From the NCBI GenBank assembly GCA_902806575.1, contig CADCXD010000004.1:1302001-1366000 (forward strand): a stretch of DNA of 64,000 nucleotides, in the 5' to 3' direction. Source of the stretch: Jackrogersella multiformis. Its lineage: Eukaryota; Ascomycota; Sordariomycetes; Xylariales; Hypoxylaceae. The position numbers and the translations under genes were made by a program. The notes beneath the pieces were generated by a model, which was given only the letters and a program-made list of their open reading frames with translations, did not search any database and was not told where the DNA came from. Positions 35,282 through 45,991 of the stretch are shown here, piece by piece (position 1 is the stretch's first letter; the number at the start of each line of letters is the position of its first letter).

Positions 35282-36613
35282 ATGTCGTCGACGGCGCAGC
35301 ACCTGCTCCTCTCGCCGGCCGAGCTCGCCTACCTGCACAGCACGCTGCGGCTGACGCCGCCGGTGCGCGCGGACGGGCGGGCGGCGACGCAGTTCCGGCC
35401 GCTGACGGCGGAGACGGGCGTGCTGCCGGGCGCCAACGGCAGCGCGCGCGTGTGCTTCGCCGACGGCACCGAGGCCGTCGTCGGCGTCAAGGCCGAGGTC
35501 GAGAGGCGCGCCCGTGTCTCCTACCTCGACTACTTCTACGAGAACAAGCAGCTGCGGCGGAAGCACAAGGCGGGCGAGACGGACGACCACCACGACCACC
35601 ACGATGACAACGACGAAAAGCAAACCGCGGAGAAGGATAAGGAGGAGGAGGAAGAGAAGGAAGAAGAAGCCGGCTCCAACGACTGGGTCGAGATCACCGT
35701 CGAGATCCCCGGGTACCGCGACGACGACAGCAGCACCGTGTTCCTGGCCACGATGCTGAGCGAGGCGCTGCTGGCCGACGGCGAGCTCACCAAGAAGCTA
35801 CGGATCAACCGCCGCTTCCACTGGAAGCTGTATATCGACGTGAGTCTTACACACCACATCCCACCCCATTCCATTTCATTTTACTTTTATACTTTACTTT
35901 ACTTTGCTCTACATCATGTCACCACCAAACGGTCCTTCGCATTTGATTAGATAACGATCACTCAATGCTAATATATACGGGCCGCCTCGCAGATCATCCT
36001 CATCTCCCCGCCGCTCTCGTACCCGCTGCCCCTGCTCAGCCTGACGACGCACCTCGCGCTCCTGGCCACGCGCCTGCCCCGGCTGAAGTCCGAAGCCGAC
36101 GAGGACCCCATGTTCGACGACGACTGGGCCGCCTCGCGATTCATCTACCCGCGCGCGTCCGCGTCCGCATCGGCGCACAGCTCGCGGCCGCCGATCACGC
36201 TGCTGGTGATGGCCGTCGGCGACAACATCATCTTCGACCCGTCCAAGGAGGAGCTCGCGGTCGCGGACTCCGCACTCGCGGTATCCGTCGGCGAGCGGGC
36301 CGAGGCCATGGACGTGGACGCAGGCGCGGACGGCTCGAGCGGGCGGCTGCGCCTCCTCTCCGTGCGCACGATAGACCCGCCGTCGCGCCTGACCGCGCCG
36401 GGGGTGCCGAACGCGGTGAACGCGGCGGCGTGGGCGGCGGCGAAGGACCCGGGCGCCCGGGCGGCGGAGACGGACGACGTGGAGGGCGTGTGGAAGGCGC
36501 CGAGGGGCGGCGCCCGGGTCGCCGTCCTGGGCGCCATGGTGCGGAAGGTGCTGGAGAAGGGGGGCGTCGCGGACGAGGTGCTGGAGGGCCTAGACGCCGT
36601 CGACGTGGGATAG
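35282..36613 (+). CDS. rrp42: Exosome complex subunit Rrp42 (RNase PH-like)
   Basis: Two exons, 35282-35839 and 35993-36613; 392 residues. Rrp42 is a structural RNase PH-fold subunit of the RNA exosome ring used in 3'-5' RNA processing and decay in nucleus and cytosol. Diagnostic start: LSPAELAYLHSTLRLTPP, then VRADGRAATQFRPLTAETG and LPGANGSARVCFADGTEAVVGVKAE. An unusual Lys/His/Asp/Glu-rich insert (~residues 88-135) separates two core strands before WVEITVEIPGYRDDDS. The second exon matches the family pattern ILISPPLSYPLPLLSLTTHLAL. Codon use is very GC-rich compared with flanking DNA. The stop codon lies at the first unit of a GGATA tandem repeat. The ORF extended upstream to 35138 is not used: it adds low-complexity leader. 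Confidence 0.92.
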
Positions 36614-36631
36614 GATAGGATAGGATAGGAC
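36606..36631. repeat. (GGATA)n pentamer overlapping the rrp42 stop
   Basis: Five tandem GGATA units; the first supplies the TAG stop codon. Extra copies would lie in the 3' untranslated region. Confidence 0.85.
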
Positions 36632-36911
36632 ACTCGCGCATATTACGATACCAACGGAATGAATTTTCTAACGCCGTACCAAGGCTTTTTTTGTATGTGT
36701 GTCTGTCTCTGTGTGCTTGTGTGTTTTGTCCTTATCCCGGAGTAGCAGAGCAGAGCAGAGATTTGTTCCCCTATAGCTATAGGGAGGCCACGCCGGCCGA
36801 GGGCCTACTTACTGGGTAAATTTTATAAGTTAAGTAAGTAGCGGCTATTGCTTCCTCTTTCTATATCTCGCGCTACGCGCGTACATCGTTGCCCACTCGG
36901 CGCCCCCGCTT

Positions 36912-38164
36912 TTAAAATATCCCGAGGAACTTCTTGCGCTTCCCATCGGGCGCGGCCTCCGGCTCGAGGGCGGCGGCGGCCGGCTCGGGGTCGGGCTTGC
37001 TGCTGGTCCCGAAGAAGCCCTGCGTGGTGTCCAGGCCGTGCGCCTTGCGGTACTCGGTGCGCTTGGCCACGTCGTCGACGTTCTGGCGGCGCTTCTCGGC
37101 TACCACTATCGACTCGTGCTCCTCCTGCAGGCGCACCGCTTCGACGACCGCCCTGAAGTACCGGATGGGGTGGCGCGGGAGCTCGGAGACGGGCGGGATC
37201 ATGGACGCGAACGGCGACTTGGCGTTGAAGTTGGCGATGAAGGTGTAGGCCGCGAGAGACGTGAGGGTGCCCTGGGGAGGGGGGTTTGGTTAGACTGGAG
37301 GGGTGCGCTGTGGAGATAGGTGGCGGTGTAGGGGGGGAAGGGACTTACCAGGGTGATGAATAGATGGATGCCCCGACTGTGGATGAACCAATACGTCCAC
37401 GTGTTCTCCGGCGGCGGCAGCCCCGGATACGACTTCGCGGTCTGGGCTTTGATCTCGGCGTCGGACATCGGCCCGCCATAGTGCTTCGGGGTCGATTTCG
37501 GGAGCCGGGCTCCGTGGGACGGGGGGTTGAATTTCTCGGGCTTTTCGAGCACCCGGGCTTTCGAGGGGTCGGCTGATTTGGAAACGGGAGCTGCCTCGGA
37601 AACTGGAGCTGGCTTGGAAGCTGCTGCTGATTTGGAAGCCGCCGCTGGTTTGGCTACCCCAGCTGGCTTAGCGGACGGAGGCGGAGGCGGAGGCGGAGGC
37701 GGAGTCGCTGGCGCGGATTGGGCCTTGGGGACGAATTTAAATGGGGGAGGAGGTGCCGGCCCCGATCGGGCAGTGGGTGCCGCCCCGGACGTTGCTGAAT
37801 TCTTCGGTCCGGGAGTGCCTCCTGGAGCTCGACCCGGTGACGAATTCTTCTGGGGAGGCCTCGTCGGCGTAGAGTGCTTCGCGGCCTTGGCAGGGGCTGA
37901 ATTATGAGCAGGAGCATCCTTGGGGCCTGATACTTTCTTAATGAGTATGTTATTATTTGTCTTCGCCGCCGCCGTCGTAGGTGTGGGTGTGGGTGTCGGT
38001 TTTCCCGCGGCTGCGATCTTGGATGCGTATCGCACTAAACCCCGTCCGAGCTCTGCGTTCAGGGGCCTCGAGATTGGGGTGGAGCGTGCCGCGGTCCGCC
38101 ATAATGCGTCATGTCGCGGTAGCATGTATCGTGGGATATAAGCCGCTACTTTGGAAGCCATCAT
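36912..38164 (-). CDS. Ala/Pro-rich putative mitochondrial membrane protein, unknown function
   Basis: Two exons, 37349-38164 and 36912-37271; 391 residues. The N-terminus is rich in Arg/Ala/Ser and lacks acids (MMASKVAAYIPRYMLPRHDALWR), a plausible mitochondrial presequence. Residues ~50-220 are low-complexity Ala/Pro/Lys with a run of nine prolines. A conserved-looking C-terminal part begins near HYGGPMSDAEIKAQTAKSYPGLPPPENTW, includes one hydrophobic segment (GIHLFITLGTLTSLAAYTFI, made by the splice), then a charged helix (RLQEEHESIVVAEKRRQNVDDVAKR). I do not recognise a named family. Inner-membrane location is inference from presequence plus one span. It is divergent from cytochrome c, which fits a shared mitochondrial theme but proves nothing. 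Confidence 0.75.
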
Positions 38165-39141
38165 GAGTGGATAGATATCGAACTCTCGTTCTGACGTTGG
38201 TGAGAAGAGATGGGAAATCCTAGATTAGGAGCTATGCCATGAGTCAAACTCAACTAACTAATTGGAGTTTCTTAGTAGTATATATGCAGGCGTGTCTCGA
38301 TGTAAGTCGAACGAGCTCATACACCACAAATCTACACACGTCTAGTATAGTAAAAACGCGATTTGCATGAAATTCGAAATTCAATTCGCAAACCTCATCT
38401 TAAGATCCAATCCGGTGAAGTCTCTTCTCCTCTAATCCAGACTGTCGGGGTCGGTGGCGGCCCGGTTAGCTTTCCTAAAACGGATTAAGCTCTTAAGGTT
38501 TGCATGGATGTCAAGGTACGGGTGAGTCGTGAGTCCTGAGTCTTGACCGCTGGCTGTATCTAGCTGGAAACCGCGCGATGTTTCTGGTGTCGAAAATTTT
38601 CTTGACTTTTTCTATGTATCTACGTACCTATAAGATAGCCCTAGTGTAGAGCTGTGGTGTTACCATATGACACCGAGATTCCTCCTGTCAGTACTCGTCG
38701 CCCCCACTAAATTATTTAGTGAGTTGTTTAGTGGGCTTAGTGGGTTCGGTGGGTTTCTTCGGGGGTAGAATAAAGGAAAGAAAGTGCAGAGCCGGCTTTC
38801 CCCGGGAGCGTATTACTTCTGGTATATCCCTATTGGCCAGAAACTGCTCATCACGCGCCACACTGTGGCTCGAATTCTCGTGCAACCTTGCCGAAATGCC
38901 CTGGCCCGGTGGCCGCTGGCCGCTGAGCTCATCGCCTTAAAATTTCCAGGTACTTGCGCCGATTTTTTTTTTCTTCTTCTCTTTATTTCTACAGTTTCCT
39001 CATACACCTCAGTGCATTTTTACTTAGACGATATCAACTCTCGTTGTAACTTGCGACGGCATACCTGCGTTCACTCTGTACGCCTAATCATTAATACACT
39101 CTCTCTTCGACTTCCCAGTTTTCGATTTCCTAGACAACAAA
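38165..39141. promoter_or_regulatory. Divergent promoter region, mitochondrial-type protein / cytochrome c
   Basis: 977 bp between divergent starts. It includes a CCAAT box in reverse (TATTGGCCAG, about 38830), the element bound by the HAP complex that commonly drives respiratory genes, and a pyrimidine tract at 38960-38998 upstream of cytochrome c. The regulatory role is inference. Confidence 0.5.
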
Positions 39142-39970
39142 ATGGGTGTTGCTGCCGGTAGGTTCCAGCTCCTTGCATTTTCCTTGATTTCGCCTCGTGG
39201 TAGAGTCAACACGTCACCGTTCTCGAGCCATTGAACCACCACCGCTGCCTGTACGACTACGATATGTTCCTACGAGATGTAGCATCTCCAGATCTATCAT
39301 ACCAAGCACTCCTTCGTAAGCTCATAGTGGCTTGCGACTTGGTGCCTGAGGATACCGCCGCGGTGTGCGCTATTTACCGGGCTGTACTGGCCTCCATACG
39401 ACAAAGTCGCACAAGGATTTGACGGAGCGCAATACATGCAGTGATGATGTAGAGTGGTTTTCTTTGGCCAAAAATTAATTCATGGACCTTGAGCACTCAT
39501 CAATATTACGCTAGAGTATCTTAGCTGACATGTGTATCGATCAGGTGACTCAAAGAAGGGTGCCAACCTCTTCAAGACCCGATGCGCTCAGTGCCATACC
39601 CTCCAGGATGGCGAGGGTAACAAGGTCGGCCCTGCGCTACACGGTCTTTTCGGTCGTAAGAGTGGTCAAGTCCCGGGGTTCGCCTACACAGACGCCAACA
39701 AGCAAAAGGGAGTCACCTGGGACGACAAGACTCTGGTATGTGATCTCTAGAGATACTAAGACCTATGACAATCTTACTGACTTCTTAATTAGTTCGAATA
39801 CCTCGAGAACCCCAAGAAGTACATCCCCGGTACCAAGATGGCCTTCGGTGGTCTAAAGAAGGAGAAGGACCGGAATGACCTCATTACGTGAGTTGCCCAT
39901 CACCCCTGGGGAAACCGGGAGCGTACATACTAACCGTATTCATAGGTTCTTGAAGGAGTCGACGGCATAA
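39142..39970 (+). CDS. cyc1: Cytochrome c
   Basis: Mobile electron carrier of the mitochondrial intermembrane space between complexes III and IV. Exons: 39142-39157 (16 nt), 39545-39735, 39793-39887, 39946-39970 (25 nt); total 327 nt, exactly 108 residues as in other filamentous fungi. The haem-binding CAQCH motif (residues ~20-24), GPALHGLFGRKSG, YTDANKQKGVTW and the ligand methionine in IPGTKMAFGG are all present. The first exon only encodes MGVAA plus one base; the following 387-nt intron is long for this window and is closed by ATCAG. The last intron splits the ACG codon of LITFLKES. No anomaly in the mature protein. Confidence 0.96.
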
Positions 39971-40848
39971 ACGAAGTTACGAGACACGTGTACCAATACC
40001 ATCATCATTGCATAGACAGGACCGGCCAGTTGTGTACTTTTAGACCACTAGACCGTTTTACCACCCCTCGTGGTGCGAACATATATCCATCTCCTCTTCT
40101 TTTTTCAGCACAGCAGCAGTATGCACCTGGTCGGAGTACTAGGAGTCCAGGCTCTTCTCGCGGGGAGGCTTGGATTGAATATAATGTGTTGCCAGTAATT
40201 GAATATAGTGCATATGTTCCATAAGTCTTGCCGTGCTATGTCCTTTCTTCGTTATGTCACATGTCACCTACTCCAAACATTCGTAGATTTCTTTTTCCCC
40301 TTTTTTTCATGACGTAGTTGCAAGCCGAATTTACAATTCTTGTGCTTTTTGTGCATGAGGTAAATATTGTCCATTGTGCATTGACCAATGAGAAGAGTCG
40401 AATTAGTGCTCACCAGCATAGCTTTTTACTATCAGGTTACTTAAGCACCAGGGGAGTACTATGTATTAGATGCACCAGGTGAGATTGGCATGGAAATTTC
40501 TCTGTAGTTCCTAGCGGATTCGGCGAATATGTTGAGCACTGTGCAGTGTGCTCCGTTGCTAAATCTGCTTAGGGGTACCTAGTGAAATCGCCAAGATTCT
40601 CGCGTTTACCTAGCAGCCTAGGTAGGTATGCTATCATAAAAATCTACCGCTACACATGACACTAACGTATCCAATCATCTAGTTGGAATCGGCTCACATT
40701 GCTTACTCAAAGGGTTAGGTGTGGCATAATCCATGCCCATATTCTGAGATATGCGGCGAAGACCGATGATGACTATGACTGTCTTCGAATGATATGCTGC
40801 CATATCGAATTTCTCGCTTTCTATCGTACTCTTCTCTGATACTGTAGA
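39971..40848. other. Convergent 3' spacer, cyc1 / rix7
   Basis: 878 bp with no gene; one palindromic-motif copy at about 40610-40628 (TAGCAGCCTAGGTAGG). Should hold both 3' untranslated regions. Confidence 0.5.
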
Positions 40849-43181
40849 TCATTCCCAGCCGATCTCCTTTAGTTCTCTGAATTTGCTCGAGTGGCCGTAA
40901 GACACGCTAGGTTTGATTTTGTTAAGAGCAGTCTCCCAATCTTCCGGCGTGATTATATCCGGACCCCTAGTATCGGCGCGCTCCACGGCAGCCTGGCCGG
41001 CTGCTACGTGCAGGTTGTCCAAGTCGGCACCGCTAAATCCATTGCACCGCGAGTCGCGGGCCACGGCTTCCAATATGTCGTAGGCCGTGTAAGAAGGTAG
41101 TAGGCGCTTCATACGGGTTTTCAGAATATCAACCCGTCCGTCCGCGTCGGGTAGGTCGACGAAGATGTTCGTTCCTAACCGGCCGGGACGAAGGATAGCT
41201 AGATCGATCATATCTGGTCGATTTGTCGCGCCGACAACATAAACACCTACTCGGCTATTGATCCCGTCTAGTTCCGTCAGGAGCTGGTTGACAACCCTTG
41301 CGCTAGCATCGGATCCGTTTCCGTCACGTCGGGGTACTAGAGCATCCAATTCATCAAAGAACAGAATGCATGGGGCGGATGAACGTGCTCGGCTGAAGAC
41401 TTGACGAACCGAGCGTTCCGATTCGCCCACATACTTATTCAGAAGTTCTGGACCCTTGACAGAGATGAAATTCGCCTTTGACTCGTTTGCCACTGCTTTC
41501 GCTAGTAGAGTTTTACCACACCCAGGAGGTCCCCATAGAAGGACACCCGAGGGAGCCTCGAGACCCTTACTTGTGAATCGATCGGGGTCTTGGATAGGCT
41601 TCACTATTGAGAGCATGAGCTGCTTCCGGACATCCTGAAGGGCGCCAATGTGTTCCCAAGTCGTGTCCGGTATCGTCGTGAAGCCTTCCCGTTTAGAAGA
41701 TGGTTGTACTTTCCCGATTGCATTAAGCATGTGTTCCATCGTGAGCACAAGCGTATCTTTTGAGACGGCTTCATCGGGAGCCCCCATTATTGCAAGATGT
41801 AGTCGGAGCCCTGGGGCTATTTGGTAGTCGGGATCGAGGTCCATCTCTACAGGTCCTACCTGTGCTAGCTCCGTCATGGTTGCTCTGACCATCTCATTCT
41901 TGGCGACAGAAACGACATCCTTTAAATCGGCACCGACGAACCCGGGTGTCCTCTTCGCTAGTAACTTGTAATCCATGTTCGGAACGACCTTGCTGTTCTG
42001 AAGCATCTTTCGTAAGATAGCCTCGCGGGAGGCCTCATTTGGTATTCCAAGACTAATTTCGCGGTTGAATCGTCCTGCTCTTCGAAGAGCCGGATCGATG
42101 CTATCTGGCCGGTTCGTCGCAGCCAGTGTCACGACGAGCTTGCCTCCCAGCTTCTCGGGTGTCAGATCGTCCATGCAGGTCAGCATCTGGGCTACTATCC
42201 TCTTTTCCATCTCCCTCTGCGCATTCTCTCGCTTCCCCATGATAGCATCGATCTCGTCGATGAATATCAGGCACGGCGCAATGGATTTGGCCTCGTCGTA
42301 AAGCTCTCTGATCTTCTTCTCAGATTCGCCGGACATACCGGCCACCAGTGAGGGGGCCGAGACCGGTATATACGCCACGCCAAGTGAGGCAGCATAAGCA
42401 TTTGCGAGCATGGTTTTTCCACAGCCTGGTGGCCCATGCAGTAGAATACCCCGAGCAGCCTCTAGGCCGTTCTCTAGGCAGATTTCAGGAAATCGCATTG
42501 GGAACGTAACAGATTCAGCGAGAACCCTAACGGCATCGTCTATGCCACCAAGATCGTATAGGGAAATGTCGCTAGGTGGGCTGCGATCTTCTTTAGGCTT
42601 CTCGTATTTTCGCCTTTTTGATTTAGCCTCTCCGTTAGACTGTCTCTCGACAGTGGTTGCGACGGTGGCTGCATCAGCCCCTGAAATATTACCGTTCATG
42701 GTAGTTACTTCTGGGGACATTGTTCGTTGATTCCTGGGTATGTTCCAAGATTTGGTGATGTGCTTGTTCATAACGAAATAGTCACGTTCCTGTATATATT
42801 AGCTAGAGTTCTTAAGAGCATGTTTTGTAGCTGTAGTCGATATGAGTGAGTGTAAAATGACAGTAATCAAACTGAGTTTACCTTGGGTTTGGAGGAATCC
42901 TGCGCAGCTTCATCTAGAGCCTCTTCCTCGTCGTCTTCCTTTCGCTCTTCTTTCCGTAGGCGGAGGACTCGCTCGATTGAGTCTTCTAGTGGTCGTTTCT
43001 TGAGACGCCCAAGACTGGAATTGGAGCGTTTGATAGAGTCGTAAACACCAGAAATAGTAAATTTGAGTGGCTTGCTTGCATTCTTATCTGTTGACTGGTT
43101 GTTACGCTCATGCTCGTCCTCAAGTTTCCTGATAATTTGATAGACATCACGGTCTAAGCCGTGGAGTGCCTTGGCAGGCAT
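40849..43181 (-). CDS. rix7: AAA-ATPase Rix7 (NVL family), 60S ribosome biogenesis
   Basis: Two exons, 42882-43181 and 40849-42789; 746 residues. Rix7 uses ATP to strip assembly factors from pre-60S particles in the nucleus. The N-terminal exon carries a helical nucleolar-type domain (LDRDVYQIIRKLEDE) and a basic/acidic tract (KKRPLEDSIERV, RKEERKEDDEEEA). Two AAA modules follow, each with Walker A GPPGCGKT (D1 followed by MLANAYA, D2 by LLAKAVA) and Walker B (IFIDEIDAI in D1, LFFDELDAL in D2). Both retain the glutamate needed for hydrolysis. The block between modules (FTTIPDTTWEHIGALQDVRKQL) is typical of Rix7/NVL rather than Cdc48. The start is the first ATG of exon 1 and matches the family N-terminus. 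Confidence 0.94.
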
Positions 43182-43994
43182 TTTATCGGTTGGCTACCTA
43201 GGTCTTAAATTAGGTAGCAAACAGATATAAAAATGGCATTGGTCCTTTGCTGTGCATGAGTCATTCATGGCCTACATGTCTTATATGCAGGCCTTCTAAT
43301 GTGAATATAAAACTGCATGCAAGGCGTTGTGATTTCTGATAGTGAAAAGATACTTGCAATTCGTGAAAACTTTCAACCTTGAATCTGCAAAAAGATAAAG
43401 TGGGTCATATTTTACTATGCTAGGTATGCAGTTAAGAAGTATTATCTTTTTAACAGGTGCCTACCTAGGTACACCTAATAGGAGACGAAGCCTCATAAAA
43501 CATATCGTACCGGGACTATGGATATCTACCTATTAGGTTAACAAAGGTTATCAATGTCGATTAAGATTAGAATTTGATTTTAGTAGATCTAGGCTGCTAA
43601 GTTTACACTAAACTGACGACTTTTGTATATAGATATATGATATTTCTGGTACTTATAAAATACATGTACATCATGCTTTAGATGTGCGTCATTACACTGT
43701 CCGTATCAAGGTACAATGCGCCAAGTCCCATGCAATCGATAAGCCAATCCGTGTCCCATGCCCACCTTCCAAACTCGCAACACCATCGACATTTCCCTTT
43801 CTCCTGGTGTACGTGTATAAACCTGATCTACCTATAAATCTAGCACATGCTTAAAACACTCCCGAGATCGGTTATTCCACGACGCAGGCGGCCTTATAGT
43901 GGGCATCCGCCTGGTAATCACTGCTCGAACCCCTGAACTACCGCTAGACAATGCGCGCTTCGGATCCCACGATAGACTCTCGGGTACGGCGAAC
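43182..43994. promoter_or_regulatory. Divergent promoter region, rix7 / vps20
   Basis: 813 bp between divergent starts, AT-rich, with motif copies at about 43193-43203 and 43460-43474. No gene is supportable. Confidence 0.55.
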
Positions 43995-44864
43995 ATGGGC
44001 AACAATTCGAGCAGAGTAACGGCCCAGGACAAGTTCAGTTCTCCCCCTTTTTTCTCCTATCCTTTCTCTTCCTTCCCTTTCCTTCCCTTTCCTTTCCTTT
44101 TCCCCTTTTTTCCTTCTTCCCTCGCTCCCTTCCCAAGACCACCCAGCTAACCCCAGCCGACCCAAAAAAACAGAGCGATCCTCAACCTCAAGCTCCAGCG
44201 CGACAAGCTGCACCAGTACCAGCAGCGCATCACGGTGCTGACGGACAAGGAGACGGCCGTGGCGCGGCAGATGCTCGCGGCGGGCGACAAGAAGCGCGCC
44301 CTGCTCGCCCTGCGCCGCAAGAAGTACCAGGAGTCGCTCCTCGAGAAGACCGACGGCCAGCTCGCGCAGCTCGAGCAGCTCACCCGCAGCGTCGAGTTCG
44401 CCCTCATCCAGAAGGACGTCGTCTTCGGCCTCCAGCAGGGCACCAAGGTCCTCGCCGACATCCACGCCGAGATGGGCGGCATCGACCACGTCGAGAAGCT
44501 CATGGGCGAGACCGCTGACGCCATCGCCTACCAGAAGGTATGCATGATCTATACGCGTGCATTTCCCTACCCACCTACCTACCTGCCTATCCATCTATCC
44601 GTCTTTCCGCGCTTAGACCATGCCATGCTAACCTTGACCGTGCGCGTTCCACAGGAGGTAAGCGAGATGCTCGGCGGGCGGATAAGCAACCAAGACGAGG
44701 ACGAAGTCGAAGACGAGCTCGCCGCCCTCGAGCTCGAAGTAAACGGCCCGGCGCCGCTGCCCAACGTCCCCGATACGAAACTACCCCCGGCTAAGACCAC
44801 GGAGCAGGAGCACGAAGCGGAGCCAGAGCCGGAACCGGAGAGGAGGGCTATGCTCGCAGCGTAA
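43995..44864 (+). CDS. vps20: ESCRT-III subunit Vps20 (CHMP6)
   Basis: Exons 43995-44032, 44174-44537 and 44655-44864; 203 residues. Vps20 nucleates Snf7 filaments on endosomes for multivesicular-body sorting. The protein begins MGNNSSRVTAQDK, giving an N-myristoylation glycine, which fits membrane anchoring. Helix 1 onward is typical Snf7 family: AILNLKLQRDKLHQYQQRIT, then ARQMLAAGDKKRALLALRRKKYQESLL and the acidic C-terminal region (DEDEVEDELAALELEV) that includes the autoinhibitory/MIT-binding part, ending in a Glu/Pro-rich tail. The first intron has an unusual GTTCAG donor and is filled with a long pyrimidine tract; no other donor gives this conserved N-terminus. Confidence 0.92.
44036..44135. 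repeat. Homopyrimidine tract inside vps20 intron 1
   Basis: Roughly 100 bases almost entirely C and T (repeated CCTTTCCTT blocks with few interruptions). Such tracts can form triplex DNA; here it may serve as an extended polypyrimidine tract. Confidence 0.9.
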
Positions 44865-45991
44865 ATTGGGCACGAGGAGTAAGAGAGACGGAGGGATGGA
44901 GAGTGTACATGGATATAAAGAATCACGGGCGATATGCGCACACACACAATCATAGGCGGGCCACAAGAAATATATTGGAGAACTCGGGTGTATAGTAGAA
45001 AAGGACGTCGTTGCTCTGTGCCCCCTTTGGAGTAGGCGCAGTTTGTTCCTCTTTTGATTTGGAAAGTTAGATGTGGCCTGGGGAGACGATATATAACACA
45101 TAGATAGCATCATGAAGACGGCCGGTCGCATTAACCATCATGGTAATCAACGAATAGACAACAGGGTTTTACGGATCCTCACCCCTTCCTACCAGTCCAA
45201 GCTAAAACTACTCGTCAAATATTGGCGCTTGTGGATTTCCAAAAGCATTACCCCTAATTCGTTTGTCACTTTTAGCAACGCAGAGAGATATAGATATAAA
45301 TAAGCGATTTACAGCGATACAGCTCAAGTGGTGAAGCAGACAGGCATCAGCTAGACTATTCCCTGAGAGAATAACGCAAGAAGTTGCCAAACGTGATTGT
45401 CATTTGTAGGCATTATGTACCTGGGTAACTACAAGTTCTCGAATATATTATCGAAGCTATCGTGCCCGTGAACAGCCATCCTTATCATTGCTAAAGGTTC
45501 AACATCTCGTATAAAAGTCACCGTTTCTCGAAAGCTCATTGTCTGTTAAAATATGTGTATGCAAACATCTGTGATTCAGTATGTTCAAAGCCCCTGTCTC
45601 TGTAGTGTTCATGTTGTTGTAATGTGCAGTGTTTGTAGAGGGAATGGTATTCTTGTTTTGGTAGGCAAGGCATCTTAGTTCGGGAACTAATGCCGCAAAT
45701 GTAATCCTGTAACTCCATGAGCCATCGAGGCTAGTCTATCACCAATCGTATGCTTCATGCCGTAGTGTAAATGCCAATAACGCCTGGCTATGCAACGATG
45801 CCGAGGAAAACTCCAGACGATGTTAAAGGGTATCTCAAATGTCGTCTTGTTCAAACCATGCCAATGCCGCCTTTTCTTTCGTCGATATTACCATATATCC
45901 GTCTACTGTCGACAATATTAACGGGGTATAAAAGGAGATCCTCCACCAGATGTTTCAATGTGTCATTTATGGTTTAGTAGTCTACTGAGGA
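44865..45991. other. Convergent 3' spacer, vps20 / DUF2293 gene
   Basis: 1.1 kb with no supportable gene; short frames at 45112-45303 and 45536-45718 have no conserved features. The palindromic motif is nearly absent here. Confidence 0.5.

Noticed and set aside
36228..36641. Long antisense frames over rrp42 exon 2
   Set aside because: High GC content opens several frames at once; they are Arg/Pro-rich shadows of the Rrp42 frame.
32996..40000. Secondary-metabolite gene cluster around the SDR
   Set aside because: Neighbours are housekeeping genes (ate1, rrp42, cyc1); no synthase, P450 or transporter is nearby.
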